Below, piece after piece: positions 1 to 10,451 of a stretch of 64,000 nucleotides of DNA. Both the position numbers and the translations under genes were made by a program. The notes under the pieces are model-generated. The model was not told where the DNA came from. It was given only the letters and a program-made list of their open reading frames with translations, and made no database searches. The number at the start of each line of letters is the position of its first letter. Position 1 is the first letter of the stretch. Source of the stretch: Lysobacter panacisoli (GTDB taxonomy: Bacteria; Pseudomonadota; Gammaproteobacteria; Xanthomonadales; Xanthomonadaceae); assembly GCF_009765165.1 (NCBI RefSeq), contig NZ_VLNU01000001.1, positions 2,531,001 through 2,595,000 of the forward strand, in the 5' to 3' direction.

Positions 1-1094
1 CCGGTGACCGTGCGCGTGCCTTCGCGCTCGTCGAACGAGGGCGGCGTGTCCTCGTCGTCGTAGTTGTCCTGCTCTTCGGTCGAGGTGGTGTCGTCGTCGA
101 AGCGGGCGTAGTCCAGGTCGAGCTCGGTGCGGCCGCCCGCCATGTCGAACACGTACTCCGCGCCCAGCGACCAGTTGTCCTGGTCAATGTCCTCGCGCTG
201 GTCGTTGACCGAGAGCAAGTTGGTGCGGCTGGCGCTGGAAGGATCGTTGTATTCCAGAGAATGCTCGGTCTCGGTGCGGTCGGTGCGCACGTAGAAGCCG
301 TCGAGCGAGAGGCGTCCGGTGCCGATGTCGCGGGTGTAGGACAGGTTGGCGGAGTAGTCATCGCCATCGCGCGTGTCGTCCTGGTCCTCGCGGTCGACGA
401 AATCGCCGCCGGGTTCCTCGAAGCGATCGCTGCGCTTCTTCTTCGGGTTGTAGCGGCCCTGCACGTTGAAACCGCCGAGCAGCCGGCCTTCGCCGACCTG
501 TCCGCTGGCCACCGCGCCGTAGGTCGGCTTGTATTCGCCATCGTCGAAACGCAGCGCGCCGGCGCGCACGTACTTGCCGTCGAACTCGTAAGCGTCGCGC
601 AGGACGATGTTGAGCGCGCCGGCAACGGCATCGCCGGAACGGTTGGCGCTGGTGCTGCGCACGATCTCGATGCGCTCGACCAGCTCGGCCGGGATGCGGT
701 CAACGAAGAACGAACGATCGTTGCCCGCGCCCGGCACTTTCTTGCCGTTGATCAGGATCTGTGTGTAGCCCGGGTCCAGGCCGCGCAGCTGCGCGCCGTC
801 GTACTCGAGCACGTCCGACACGAACGCCACGCTGGGCACGCGCTTGAGCATGTCGCCGACGGTCAGCGGCTCGAAGCGCTGGAAGTACTCCAGGTCGTAC
901 GACAGCACCGGCGCAGTGGCATCGGTGCGGTTGCGGTAGGCGATGTCCGCCTGCACCACGACCGAGTCGAGCTGCTTCGGGTCGGGCGAGGCCACAGGTG
1001 CGGCTTCATTGGCGATCGCGGCGAAGCTGATCGGCGCGAGCAGCGCGCAGCACAAGGCCCGCGACATCGCCGCGGCCAGCAGGTTCGGTTTCAT
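1..1094 (-). CDS. TonB-dependent outer-membrane receptor (C-terminal part beyond the window)
   Basis: The reading frame starts at ATG 1094 and runs leftward off the window, so only about 364 N-terminal residues are visible. They show a signal peptide (MKPNLLAAAM followed by an alanine-rich hydrophobic stretch), then a plug domain with LTVGDMLKRVPSV, a YDGAQLRGLDPGYTQILING segment and RIEIVRS, which are classic TonB-receptor plug motifs, and the beginning of the barrel. Such receptors take up a large substrate across the outer membrane with TonB-ExbBD energy. The divergent neighbour is a phytase-like lipoprotein, so a phosphorylated or metal-bound substrate such as phytate or its products is a reasonable guess. 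That substrate is inferred, not shown. Confidence 0.9.
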   Translation of the reverse strand, partial: MKPNLLAAAMSRALCCALLAPISFAAIANEAAPVASPDPKQLDSVVVQADIAYRNRTDATAPVLSYDLEYFQRFEPLTVGDMLKRVPSVAFVSDVLEYDGAQLRGLDPGYTQILINGKKVPGAGNDRSFFVDRIPAELVERIEIVRSTSANRSGDAVAGALNIVLRDAYEFDGKYVRAGALRFDDGEYKPTYGAVASGQVGEGRLLGGFNVQGRYNPKKKRSDRFEEPGGDFVDREDQDDTRDGDDYSANLSYTRDIGTGRLSLDGFYVRTDRTETEHSLEYNDPSSASRTNLLSVNDQREDIDQDNWSLGAEYVFDMAGGRTELDLDYARFDDDTTSTEEQDNYDDEDTPPSFDEREGTRTVT

Positions 1095-1240
1095 TCGGTT
1101 GCATCCCCATGCAAGACAAGCGGCGTTTTCTACGCACCTCGCATGGCGGAAACATGACAGGCGCACATGGTCGCGATGACACGCAACCGTCACACTGCGC
1201 GCGTACAAATCCGCGCTTTGCGCCATCTCCAGGGGAATCC

Positions 1241-2362
1241 ATGTCGTTGCGTCTGGCCGTGCTTGCCTTCGTGTCCTGCCTTGCCGCGTGCACCACCACC
1301 GCGCCGATCGCCCCCGGCGATCGCGAGCCCGACGAAACGATGGAGGTGGATCCGTTGCTGAGCGCGTCTGGCGTCGCCTATCGCGAGATCGCCGAGGCGT
1401 TCATCACGCCGGCCACTCCGGCCGACAACATCGACTCGCCGGCGAGCTGGCGCACGCGCGACGGCCAGCGCTGGCTGATCGCCACCGGCAAGGCCAGCGA
1501 CGTGCTGGTCGTGTACGACGGCGACACCGGCAAGCGGTTGCGTACCGTCGGCGGCCCGGGTACGGCGCTGGGCCAGTTGCAGCGCCCCAACGGCATCTCG
1601 GTGATCGACGACTACGTGCTGGTGGTCGAACGCGACAACCACCGCGTGCAGATGTTCCAGTTGCCCGACTTCAAGCCGCTGCTCGCGTTCGGCGGCGACG
1701 ACCTGAAGCAGCCGTACGGCCTGTGGGTGCGTGCGCAGAAGGACAGCTACGAGGTGATCGTCAGCGACAACTACATGTCGCCGCAGAATGAAGACCTGCC
1801 CCCGCCGCTGGCCGAACTCGACCAGCGCTTCAAGCGCTACCAGCTGCGCCGTGTGCCGAGTGGCTGGGGCGCGCGGCTGATGGAAACCTTCGGCGATACC
1901 ACGCAGGACGGTGCGATCCGCATCGCCGAATCGGTGTTCGGCGACATCGCGCACGATCGCCTGCTGCTGGCCGAGGAAGACGTCGCGACCGGCACGCGCC
2001 TGCGCGAGTACGGGCTCGATGGCCGCTATCGCGGGCGCGACATCGGTGCGGACCTGTTCAAGGCGCAGGCCGAGGGCATGGCGCTGATGCGTTGCGAGGG
2101 CGGGGCGGGGTACTGGATCGCCACGGACCAGTTCAAGGACCGCAGCGTGTTCCATGTATTCGACCGCGTGACGCTGCGCCACCTGGGCGCGTTCGCGGGC
2201 AGGAAGACCGCCAATACCGATGGCGTGTGGCTCGACCAGAGCGCCGATGCGCGCTTCCCGCAGGGTGTGTTCTACGCGGTCGACGACGACCAGGCAGTGG
2301 CGGCGTTCGACTGGCGCGACATCGCGACGGCGCTGTCGCTACCGGCCTGCCGCGCCGGTTAA
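1241..2362 (+). CDS. Phytase-like beta-propeller lipoprotein
   Basis: A 373-residue protein starting at ATG 1241. The N-terminus MSLRLAVLAFVSCLAAC is a lipoprotein signal with the lipobox LAAC, so it is probably anchored in the outer membrane facing the periplasm or the surface. The body carries propeller-like repeats (GQLQRPNGISVIDDYVLVVE, then FGDIAHDRLLLAEEDVATGT) and ends with segments resembling the calcium-dependent beta-propeller phytase fold (AEGMALM, GYWIATDQFKDRSVFHVFD). Phytases release phosphate from myo-inositol hexakisphosphate. It diverges from a TonB-dependent receptor, consistent with a scavenging unit. A longer start at 1109 is possible but would bury the lipobox. An NHL-type propeller without phytase activity is the alternative. 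Confidence 0.75.
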   Translation: MSLRLAVLAFVSCLAACTTTAPIAPGDREPDETMEVDPLLSASGVAYREIAEAFITPATPADNIDSPASWRTRDGQRWLIATGKASDVLVVYDGDTGKRLRTVGGPGTALGQLQRPNGISVIDDYVLVVERDNHRVQMFQLPDFKPLLAFGGDDLKQPYGLWVRAQKDSYEVIVSDNYMSPQNEDLPPPLAELDQRFKRYQLRRVPSGWGARLMETFGDTTQDGAIRIAESVFGDIAHDRLLLAEEDVATGTRLREYGLDGRYRGRDIGADLFKAQAEGMALMRCEGGAGYWIATDQFKDRSVFHVFDRVTLRHLGAFAGRKTANTDGVWLDQSADARFPQGVFYAVDDDQAVAAFDWRDIATALSLPACRAG

Positions 2363-2367
2363 GCCCG

Positions 2368-2459
2368 CCCCCTCTCCCTGACGCTGCATGCCTGTCCCTC
2401 CCTCCAGGGGAGGGACGGTGGGAGAGGACAACGCGCGCAGCGTGTCGGGAGAGGGGAGG
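2368..2459. repeat. CCCTCTCCC-type intergenic palindromic repeat, copy 1
   Basis: A GC-rich block of inverted CCCTCTCCC/GGGAGAGG modules lies between the convergent phytase-like and aminotransferase genes. The same modules recur near 4.5, 21.0, 21.5 and 37.8 kb, always between genes. It can fold into hairpins and may serve as a bidirectional terminator here. Confidence 0.7.
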
Positions 2460-2462
2460 ACG

Positions 2463-3959
2463 TCAGGCGGCCGCGGCCTGCTGCGCGCGCGGGCCTTCCT
2501 TCAGTGCGCGGCCGACCATCGACACCAGCAGGTCGATCTCGTCGCTGGCGATGGTGAAAGTGGGAGTGAAGCGCAGCGAGTTCACGCCGCCGTGGATCAC
2601 GCCGACGCCGTGCTCGCGCAGCCACTCCTCGGTGGAGTTCGTGCCGTAGCACTTGAACTGCGGCGACAGCTCGCACGAGAACAGCAGGCCGGTGCCCTGC
2701 ACCTTGGTGATCATGCCGCCGAGCTCGGCTTTCAGCTTCTCCAGCTTCTCGATCGCCTCGGCGCCGCGCGTGCGGATGTTCTCGCGCAGGGCCGGCGTGA
2801 CCTGGGCCAGCACCGCGCATGCGACATCGAGCGCGCGCGGATTGGTGGTCATCGTGTTGCCGTACAGGCCCTTCTTGTACAGGCGCGCGGCGTTCGCGCT
2901 CACGGCGAGCACCGACAGCGGGTACTGGCCGGCGTTGAGCGCCTTGGAGTAGGTCTCCATGTCCGGCGGATCGAGCTGCTCGAAACCGGGGTAGTCGATG
3001 ATCGACAGCACGCCGTGTGCGCGCAGGCCGGCCTGGATCGAGTCCACCAGCAGCAGCGCGCCGTGCGCGCGGGTGAGGTCGCGCGCGGCGGCGTAGAACG
3101 CCGGCGGCACGCTGCGGCCCGGATCGCCTTCGCCCATCACCGGCTCCAGGAACATCGCCTCGATGAACCAGCCGTTCGCATCGGCGTCGGCGAAGACCTG
3201 CTTGAGCGCGTCGATGTCGTAGGGCTCGACGGTGAGCAGGGTGTCCTCGCCGCGGAAGCTGGCCAGGTGCTGCATGTAGGTCTTGCGCGAGGAATCCGAA
3301 TACAGCGCGGGGCGCTCGGTGCGGCCGTGGAAGCTGCCCTTCACGACGACGCGCTTGATGGCGCGGCCGGCATGGCGGCCGCCGGCGTCGGTCATCAACT
3401 TGGTGTTGGCGTCGGCGATGCGCGCGGCGAGCGAGACGGACTCTGAGCCTGAGTTGAGGCAGAAGAACTTGTCGTACGGACAGCCGCCGCGTCCGGCGCC
3501 GATGGCGGCACGGATCGCGCGGTCGAAGCGCAGCTGCGAGGTCGCCGGGGTCATGATGTTGGCCATCGCCTGCGGCTTGGCCATCGCGGCGATCACCGCC
3601 TTGGGTGTGTGGCCGAAGCCGAGCATGCCGTAGCCGCCGGAGTCGTGCAGGACCGCGCCCTTCAGTGTGACCACCCACGGACCTCGCGCGGCGAGCGCGA
3701 GGTACGGGTTCACCGCGTCGTCGGGATAGAAGTTCACGTAGCCGCCCTGGACGGCCTGGATCTGCGCGTCCTCGTCGAGGTCGAGCAGCTCGGGGAATTC
3801 TTCCTTCACCCGCTGGTACTCCTGCTCGGCAGCCTCGATGGCTTCGATCAGGTCGGCATGGCTGGCGGCGAAGCGGGCGACGGTGGCGTCGTCCAGTCCC
3901 GGGGTGCGGCGCTGGCCGCGGTGGGCGCGCAGGGCGGCGAGACGGTCGATGACGGCCAT
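2463..3959 (-). CDS. Class III (ornithine/lysine-type) PLP-dependent aminotransferase
   Basis: A 498-residue enzyme starting at ATG 3959, preceded by a good GGAGG ribosome site. It shows the fold-type I class III pattern: a cofactor-phosphate region around LNSGSES, the aromatic-stacking region GSFHGRTE, the aspartate of LLLVDSIQAGLR that contacts the PLP ring nitrogen, and the Schiff-base lysine in ETYSKALNAGQYPLS. The family moves the terminal amino group of ornithine, lysine or related amines, or an alpha-amino group, to 2-oxoglutarate. The substrate cannot be read from sequence. The aspartate motif reads DSIQAG instead of the common DEVQ(S/T)G. It is divergent from an Lrp/AsnC regulator, which argues for amino-acid-responsive control. 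Confidence 0.85.
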   Translation of the reverse strand: MAVIDRLAALRAHRGQRRTPGLDDATVARFAASHADLIEAIEAAEQEYQRVKEEFPELLDLDEDAQIQAVQGGYVNFYPDDAVNPYLALAARGPWVVTLKGAVLHDSGGYGMLGFGHTPKAVIAAMAKPQAMANIMTPATSQLRFDRAIRAAIGAGRGGCPYDKFFCLNSGSESVSLAARIADANTKLMTDAGGRHAGRAIKRVVVKGSFHGRTERPALYSDSSRKTYMQHLASFRGEDTLLTVEPYDIDALKQVFADADANGWFIEAMFLEPVMGEGDPGRSVPPAFYAAARDLTRAHGALLLVDSIQAGLRAHGVLSIIDYPGFEQLDPPDMETYSKALNAGQYPLSVLAVSANAARLYKKGLYGNTMTTNPRALDVACAVLAQVTPALRENIRTRGAEAIEKLEKLKAELGGMITKVQGTGLLFSCELSPQFKCYGTNSTEEWLREHGVGVIHGGVNSLRFTPTFTIASDEIDLLVSMVGRALKEGPRAQQAAAA

Positions 3960-4021
3960 GAGGTCCTCCAGGGAATCGCGATCCCACCTATTATCGGGAT
4001 TAAACCGTCGATAGACAGTTC

Positions 4022-4038
4022 GTATTTGTACGAAATAC
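4022..4038. promoter_or_regulatory. Inverted repeat, candidate Lrp-type operator 1
   Basis: GTATTT and AAATAC arms surround a 5-bp centre in the AT-rich gap between the aminotransferase and the Lrp-family gene. It shares the ATTT...AAAT core with the second repeat at 4045-4065, so both are likely sites for the adjacent regulator. Confidence 0.45.
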
Positions 4039-4044
4039 CTGATA

Positions 4045-4065
4045 ATTTCGTCGATTCGACGAAAT
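4045..4065. promoter_or_regulatory. Perfect 10-bp inverted repeat abutting the Lrp-family start, candidate autoregulatory operator
   Basis: The arms ATTTCGTCGA and TCGACGAAAT are exact reverse complements around one central base. The repeat ends 2 bp before ATG 4068 and so covers the ribosome-binding region. Bound regulator there would block its own expression and perhaps act on the divergent aminotransferase promoter. Confidence 0.55.
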
Positions 4066-4067
4066 AG

Positions 4068-6912
<2,845 letters not shown>

Positions 6913-6995
6913 CCGGGCGTACGGCCGCCAGAGGGGCCTCGTGGCCCTGCCGCTGGAGCGCCGCCCGGTCCCGGACCGGGGCGGGCGCGGCCCCG

Positions 6996-7004
6996 TGGCA
7001 TAAT
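6996..7004 (+). promoter_or_regulatory. Candidate extended -10 promoter before yajC
   Basis: TGGCATAAT, a TGn-extended -10 with one mismatch to TATAAT, lies 32 bp before the yajC start inside a very GC-rich stretch. The secretion genes may have their own promoter besides read-through from tgt. Confidence 0.4.
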
Positions 7005-7036
7005 CCCCCGCTATTTTTCGATCCAGGACGAACGAC

Positions 7037-7378
7037 ATGAACCTGCTTGACCTCGTGATCTCTCCCGCCTTCGCCCAGGCCCAGGGCCAGTCCGGCGCCG
7101 GCGGCCTCGGCATGTCGCTGCTGTTCCCGATCCTGCTGCTGGGCGTCATGTACTTCCTGATGATCCGCCCGCAGATGAAGCGCCAGAAGGAACACCGTTC
7201 GATGCTCGAGAAGCTCTCCAAGGGCGACGAGGTGCTGACCAACGGCGGCATCGCCGGCGTGGTGAGCGACATCGGCGAGAACTTCATCACGGTCGAGATC
7301 GCCGACAACGTGCGCATCCGCGTGCAGAAGGGCGCGATCGCCAACGTGCTGCCCAAGGGCACCTTGAAGTCGGCCTGA
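7037..7378 (+). CDS. yajC: SecDF accessory protein, preprotein translocase subunit YajC
   Basis: A 113-residue inner-membrane protein with one transmembrane helix (about residues 27-46, LLFPILLLGVMYFLMIRPQ) followed by the conserved cytoplasmic RPQMKRQKEH and the KGDEVLTNGGIAG segment that define YajC. It associates with SecD and SecF and supports late steps of protein export by SecYEG. The short N-terminal part (PAFAQAQGQ) is the typical alanine/glutamine-rich lead. It lies 65 bp upstream of secD in the same direction. Confidence 0.95.
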   Translation: MNLLDLVISPAFAQAQGQSGAGGLGMSLLFPILLLGVMYFLMIRPQMKRQKEHRSMLEKLSKGDEVLTNGGIAGVVSDIGENFITVEIADNVRIRVQKGAIANVLPKGTLKSA

Positions 7379-7443
7379 GCCGTCGCAAGAAGAATCGATG
7401 CAACGGCGGCCGGGGAGCCGCCGCAGGGGACATGAGGCTTTAG

Positions 7444-9312
7444 ATGCTGACCTACGCGCGCTGGAAATATTTCGTCATCCTGCTGGTGCTGGTGCTGAGC
7501 ACGCTGTATGCGTTGCCCAACATCTTCCCGCAGGACCCATCGGTGCAGGTCACCGGCAACCGTGGCAGCCAGGTCGACGAGGCGCTGCGTACGCGGGTCG
7601 CCGACACGCTGTCCAAGGCCGGTGTTTCGCCGAAGGCCGTCGAGCTCGACCAGGGCAACCTGCTGGTCCGGCTCAACGATCCCGACCAGCAGATCAAGGC
7701 CAACGACGCGCTGCGCGACCAGCTGGGCAGCGACTACGTGGTCGCGCTCAACCTGGCCTCGACCGTCCCCGCCTGGCTCGAAAAGATCGGAGCGCGCCCG
7801 ATGTACCTGGGCCTGGACCTCCAGGGTGGCGTGCACTTCCTGATGCAGGTCGACCAGAAGGCCGCGCTGGACAAGCGCATGGACGCCACCGCCGAGGACG
7901 TGCGCGTGGTGCTGCGCGACGGTCGCCTGCGCTATGAGTCGGTCGAACGTCGCGCCAGCAACAGCATCGTCGCGATCGTGGCCAATGCCGGCGACGCCGA
8001 GAAGGCCCGCCAGCTCATCGCCCGCAGCCAGCCGAACCTGCTGCTCGACGTGCAGGGCAACACGGTCTCGGTGCAGGTGCCGGAAGCGGAACTGCAGCGC
8101 ATGGCGGTGGAAGCCATCGAGCAGAACGTCGGCACGCTGCGTAACCGCATCAACGCACTCGGCGTGTCCGAGCCGATCATCCAGCGCCAGGGCAACGATC
8201 GCATCGTCGTGCAGCTGCCGGGCGTACAGGACACCGCGCAGGCCAAGCGCATCCTCGGCGCCACCGCGACGCTGGAGTACCGCGGCGTGGTCGAGAACGT
8301 GAACCCCTACGACGCCGTCGCCTCGGGCAACGTGCCGCCGGAAGGCCGCATCTACTACCGCAAGCAGCTCGGCCCGGACGGCAAGCCCATGCCGATCGTG
8401 CTCAACAAGCGCGTGATCGCCTCCGGCGACCAGCTGGTCGGCGCGACCTCGATGATGGACCAGCAGACCGGTACGCCGGCCGTGTCGGTGCGCCTCAACG
8501 GCGTCGGCGGCCAGCGCATGTTCGACTACACCACCGAGCACGTCGGCAAGCCGATGGCCGTGGTCTACATCGAGCGCATCCCGGAAGTGCGCATCGTCGA
8601 CGGCAAGGAAGTGCGCACCACCAAGGTCAACGAGGAAGTGATCTCGGTGGCCAACATCAACGGCGTGTTCGGCAAGGAATTCCAGACCACCGGCCTGGAC
8701 AGCCCGAAGGAAGCCGCCGACCTGGCGCTGCTGCTGCGTTCGGGTTCGCTGGCCGCGCCGATGGATTTCATCGAGGAACGCATCGTCGGCCCGAGCCTGG
8801 GTCGCGAGAACATCGAGCGCGGCCTGACCGCGGTGATGTACTCGTTCGCCTTCGCGCTGATCTTCTTCCTGTTCTACTACCGTGTGTTCGGCATCATCAC
8901 CTGCCTGGCGCTGCTGCTGAACATGCTGATGCTGATCGCGGTGATGTCGCTGACCGGCGCCACGCTGACCCTGCCGGGCCTGGCGGGTATCGCGCTCACC
9001 GTGGGCATGTCCGTGGACGCCAACGTGCTCATCAACGAACGAATCCGCGAGGAGTTGCGACTGGGGTTGCCGCCGCAGACCGCGATCGCCGAGGGCTACG
9101 AGCGCGCGTCCGGCACGATCGCCGACGCCAACCTCACCGCCATCCTCGCCGGCGTCGCGCTGTTCGCGTTCGGTACCGGTCCGGTGAAGGGCTTCGCGGT
9201 CTCGCTGATCGTGGGTATCGCCACCTCGATGTACACCGCGGTCGGCGTCTCGCGCGCCATCGCCACACTGATCTACGGCGGTCGCCGCAAGATCAAGTCG
9301 ATCTGGATCTGA
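7444..9312 (+). CDS. secD: Protein translocase subunit SecD
   Basis: A 622-residue membrane protein. One N-terminal transmembrane helix is followed by the signature LGLDLQGGVHFLMQVD (about residue 120), a large periplasmic region with RVNALG-like IRNRINALGVSEP, and a C-terminal bundle of five helices carrying GLAGIALTVGMSVDANVLINERIREE, whose aspartate and arginine belong to the proton-relay region. SecD with SecF uses the proton gradient to pull preproteins out on the periplasmic side. Length fits the family. secF follows after 16 bp. Confidence 0.97.
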   Translation: MLTYARWKYFVILLVLVLSTLYALPNIFPQDPSVQVTGNRGSQVDEALRTRVADTLSKAGVSPKAVELDQGNLLVRLNDPDQQIKANDALRDQLGSDYVVALNLASTVPAWLEKIGARPMYLGLDLQGGVHFLMQVDQKAALDKRMDATAEDVRVVLRDGRLRYESVERRASNSIVAIVANAGDAEKARQLIARSQPNLLLDVQGNTVSVQVPEAELQRMAVEAIEQNVGTLRNRINALGVSEPIIQRQGNDRIVVQLPGVQDTAQAKRILGATATLEYRGVVENVNPYDAVASGNVPPEGRIYYRKQLGPDGKPMPIVLNKRVIASGDQLVGATSMMDQQTGTPAVSVRLNGVGGQRMFDYTTEHVGKPMAVVYIERIPEVRIVDGKEVRTTKVNEEVISVANINGVFGKEFQTTGLDSPKEAADLALLLRSGSLAAPMDFIEERIVGPSLGRENIERGLTAVMYSFAFALIFFLFYYRVFGIITCLALLLNMLMLIAVMSLTGATLTLPGLAGIALTVGMSVDANVLINERIREELRLGLPPQTAIAEGYERASGTIADANLTAILAGVALFAFGTGPVKGFAVSLIVGIATSMYTAVGVSRAIATLIYGGRRKIKSIWI

Positions 9313-9328
9313 CGGGAAGCACCACACC

Positions 9329-10291
9329 ATGAAACCGTTCAACGTCTTCCCGTACGACAGCAACATCAACTTCATCCGCCTGCGCTGGCTGTCGCTGGGC
9401 ATCGCCCTGGCGATGCTGCTGGTCGCCATCGGCGCGATGGCCGTCAATGGCTTCAACTTCGCGCTGGACTTCACCGGCGGCGCCGTCACCGAGATGCGCT
9501 TCCAGAAGCCCGTGGACGTCGACGACGTCCGCGACCGCCTGGAGCAGGCCGGCTACGGCAACGCACAGGTGCAGACCTTCGGCAGCGGCAACGACCTGCT
9601 GATCCGCCTGCAGCCCAAGGAAGCCGCCGAAGGCGCCAGCCAGAAGGGCGACACCACCGCCAGCGACGTGCAGCGCGCGCTCGCGTTCGAGGGCAACCCG
9701 GGCACGGTGCTGCGCAGCGAAGTGGTCGGTCCGCAGGTCGGCAAGGACCTGGCGATCAACGGCCTGTGGGCGTTGATCTTCGTGGTCGCCGGCTTCCTGA
9801 TCTACATCTCGTTCCGCTTCGAGAAGAAGTTCGCGGTGGCGGCAGTGTTGACCACGCTGCACGACGTCGTCGTCGTGACCGGCTGGTTCGCGCTGAGCGG
9901 CCACGAGTTCGACCTGACCGTGCTGGCCGGCGTGCTGTCGGTGATGGGCTTCTCGATCAACGACACCATCGTGGTGTTCGACCGCGTGCGCGAGAACTTC
10001 CGTTCGATGCGCGCCACGCCGGAAGAGATCCTCAACAAGTCGATCAACCAGACGCTGTCGCGTACGGTCATCACCTCGTTCGTGGCGTTCCTGACCGTGT
10101 TCGCCCTGTACCTGTACGGCGGTGGTTCGCTGCAGGGCATGGCCGAGTCGCAGATGATCGGCATCATCATCGGTACGCTGTCGTCGATCTTCGTCGCGTG
10201 CCCGCTGCTGACCCTGGGCTTCCTGAAGGTCACCAAGACGGACCTGATGCCGAAGGCGAAGGACGAGGCCGCGCTGGCCCGTCGCCCGTAA
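9329..10291 (+). CDS. secF: Protein translocase subunit SecF
   Basis: A 320-residue partner of SecD. After an N-terminal helix comes the signature [15 protein letters not shown], then a short periplasmic domain and five C-terminal helices with [20 protein letters not shown], the conserved SecF motif in which the aspartates take part in proton use. The C-terminus is short and lysine-rich as usual. A strong intrinsic terminator at 10314-10344 closes the queA-tgt-yajC-secDF unit. Confidence 0.97.
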   Translation: MKPFNVFPYDSNINFIRLRWLSLGIALAMLLVAIGAMAVNGFNFALDFTGGAVTEMRFQKPVDVDDVRDRLEQAGYGNAQVQTFGSGNDLLIRLQPKEAAEGASQKGDTTASDVQRALAFEGNPGTVLRSEVVGPQVGKDLAINGLWALIFVVAGFLIYISFRFEKKFAVAAVLTTLHDVVVVTGWFALSGHEFDLTVLAGVLSVMGFSINDTIVVFDRVRENFRSMRATPEEILNKSINQTLSRTVITSFVAFLTVFALYLYGGGSLQGMAESQMIGIIIGTLSSIFVACPLLTLGFLKVTKTDLMPKAKDEAALARRP

Positions 10292-10313
10292 TCGGCGACA
10301 ACGTCGTTCCCGG

Positions 10314-10344
10314 AAAAGGCCGCGCACTGCGCGGCCTTTTTCTT
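10314..10344 (+). terminator. Rho-independent terminator of the secDF unit
   Basis: An 8-bp perfect GC stem (GGCCGCGC and GCGCGGCC, 3-nt loop) is extended by AAAA/TTTT and followed by a T-rich run, 22 bp after the secF stop. Confidence 0.85.
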
Positions 10345-10396
10345 TGGGCGTGGATCGACGGCAGCAGTGCCGAGGGCCCCGTTCACTTTTTGAGAC

Positions 10397-10423
10397 TCAA
10401 GTCACAAAAGGTGTGGCCGATAA
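10397..10423 (+). promoter_or_regulatory. Sigma-28 (FliA)-type promoter for the chemoreceptor gene
   Basis: TCAAGTCA, an 11-bp spacer, then GCCGATAA. The -10 matches the sigma-28 consensus exactly, the spacer length is canonical and the -35 keeps TCAAGT as in pseudomonad and Vibrio FliA promoters. It lies 28 bp before the chemoreceptor start. Confidence 0.8.
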
Positions 10424-10451
10424 GGGGGTGAACCCCACACCCCCCTACGTC

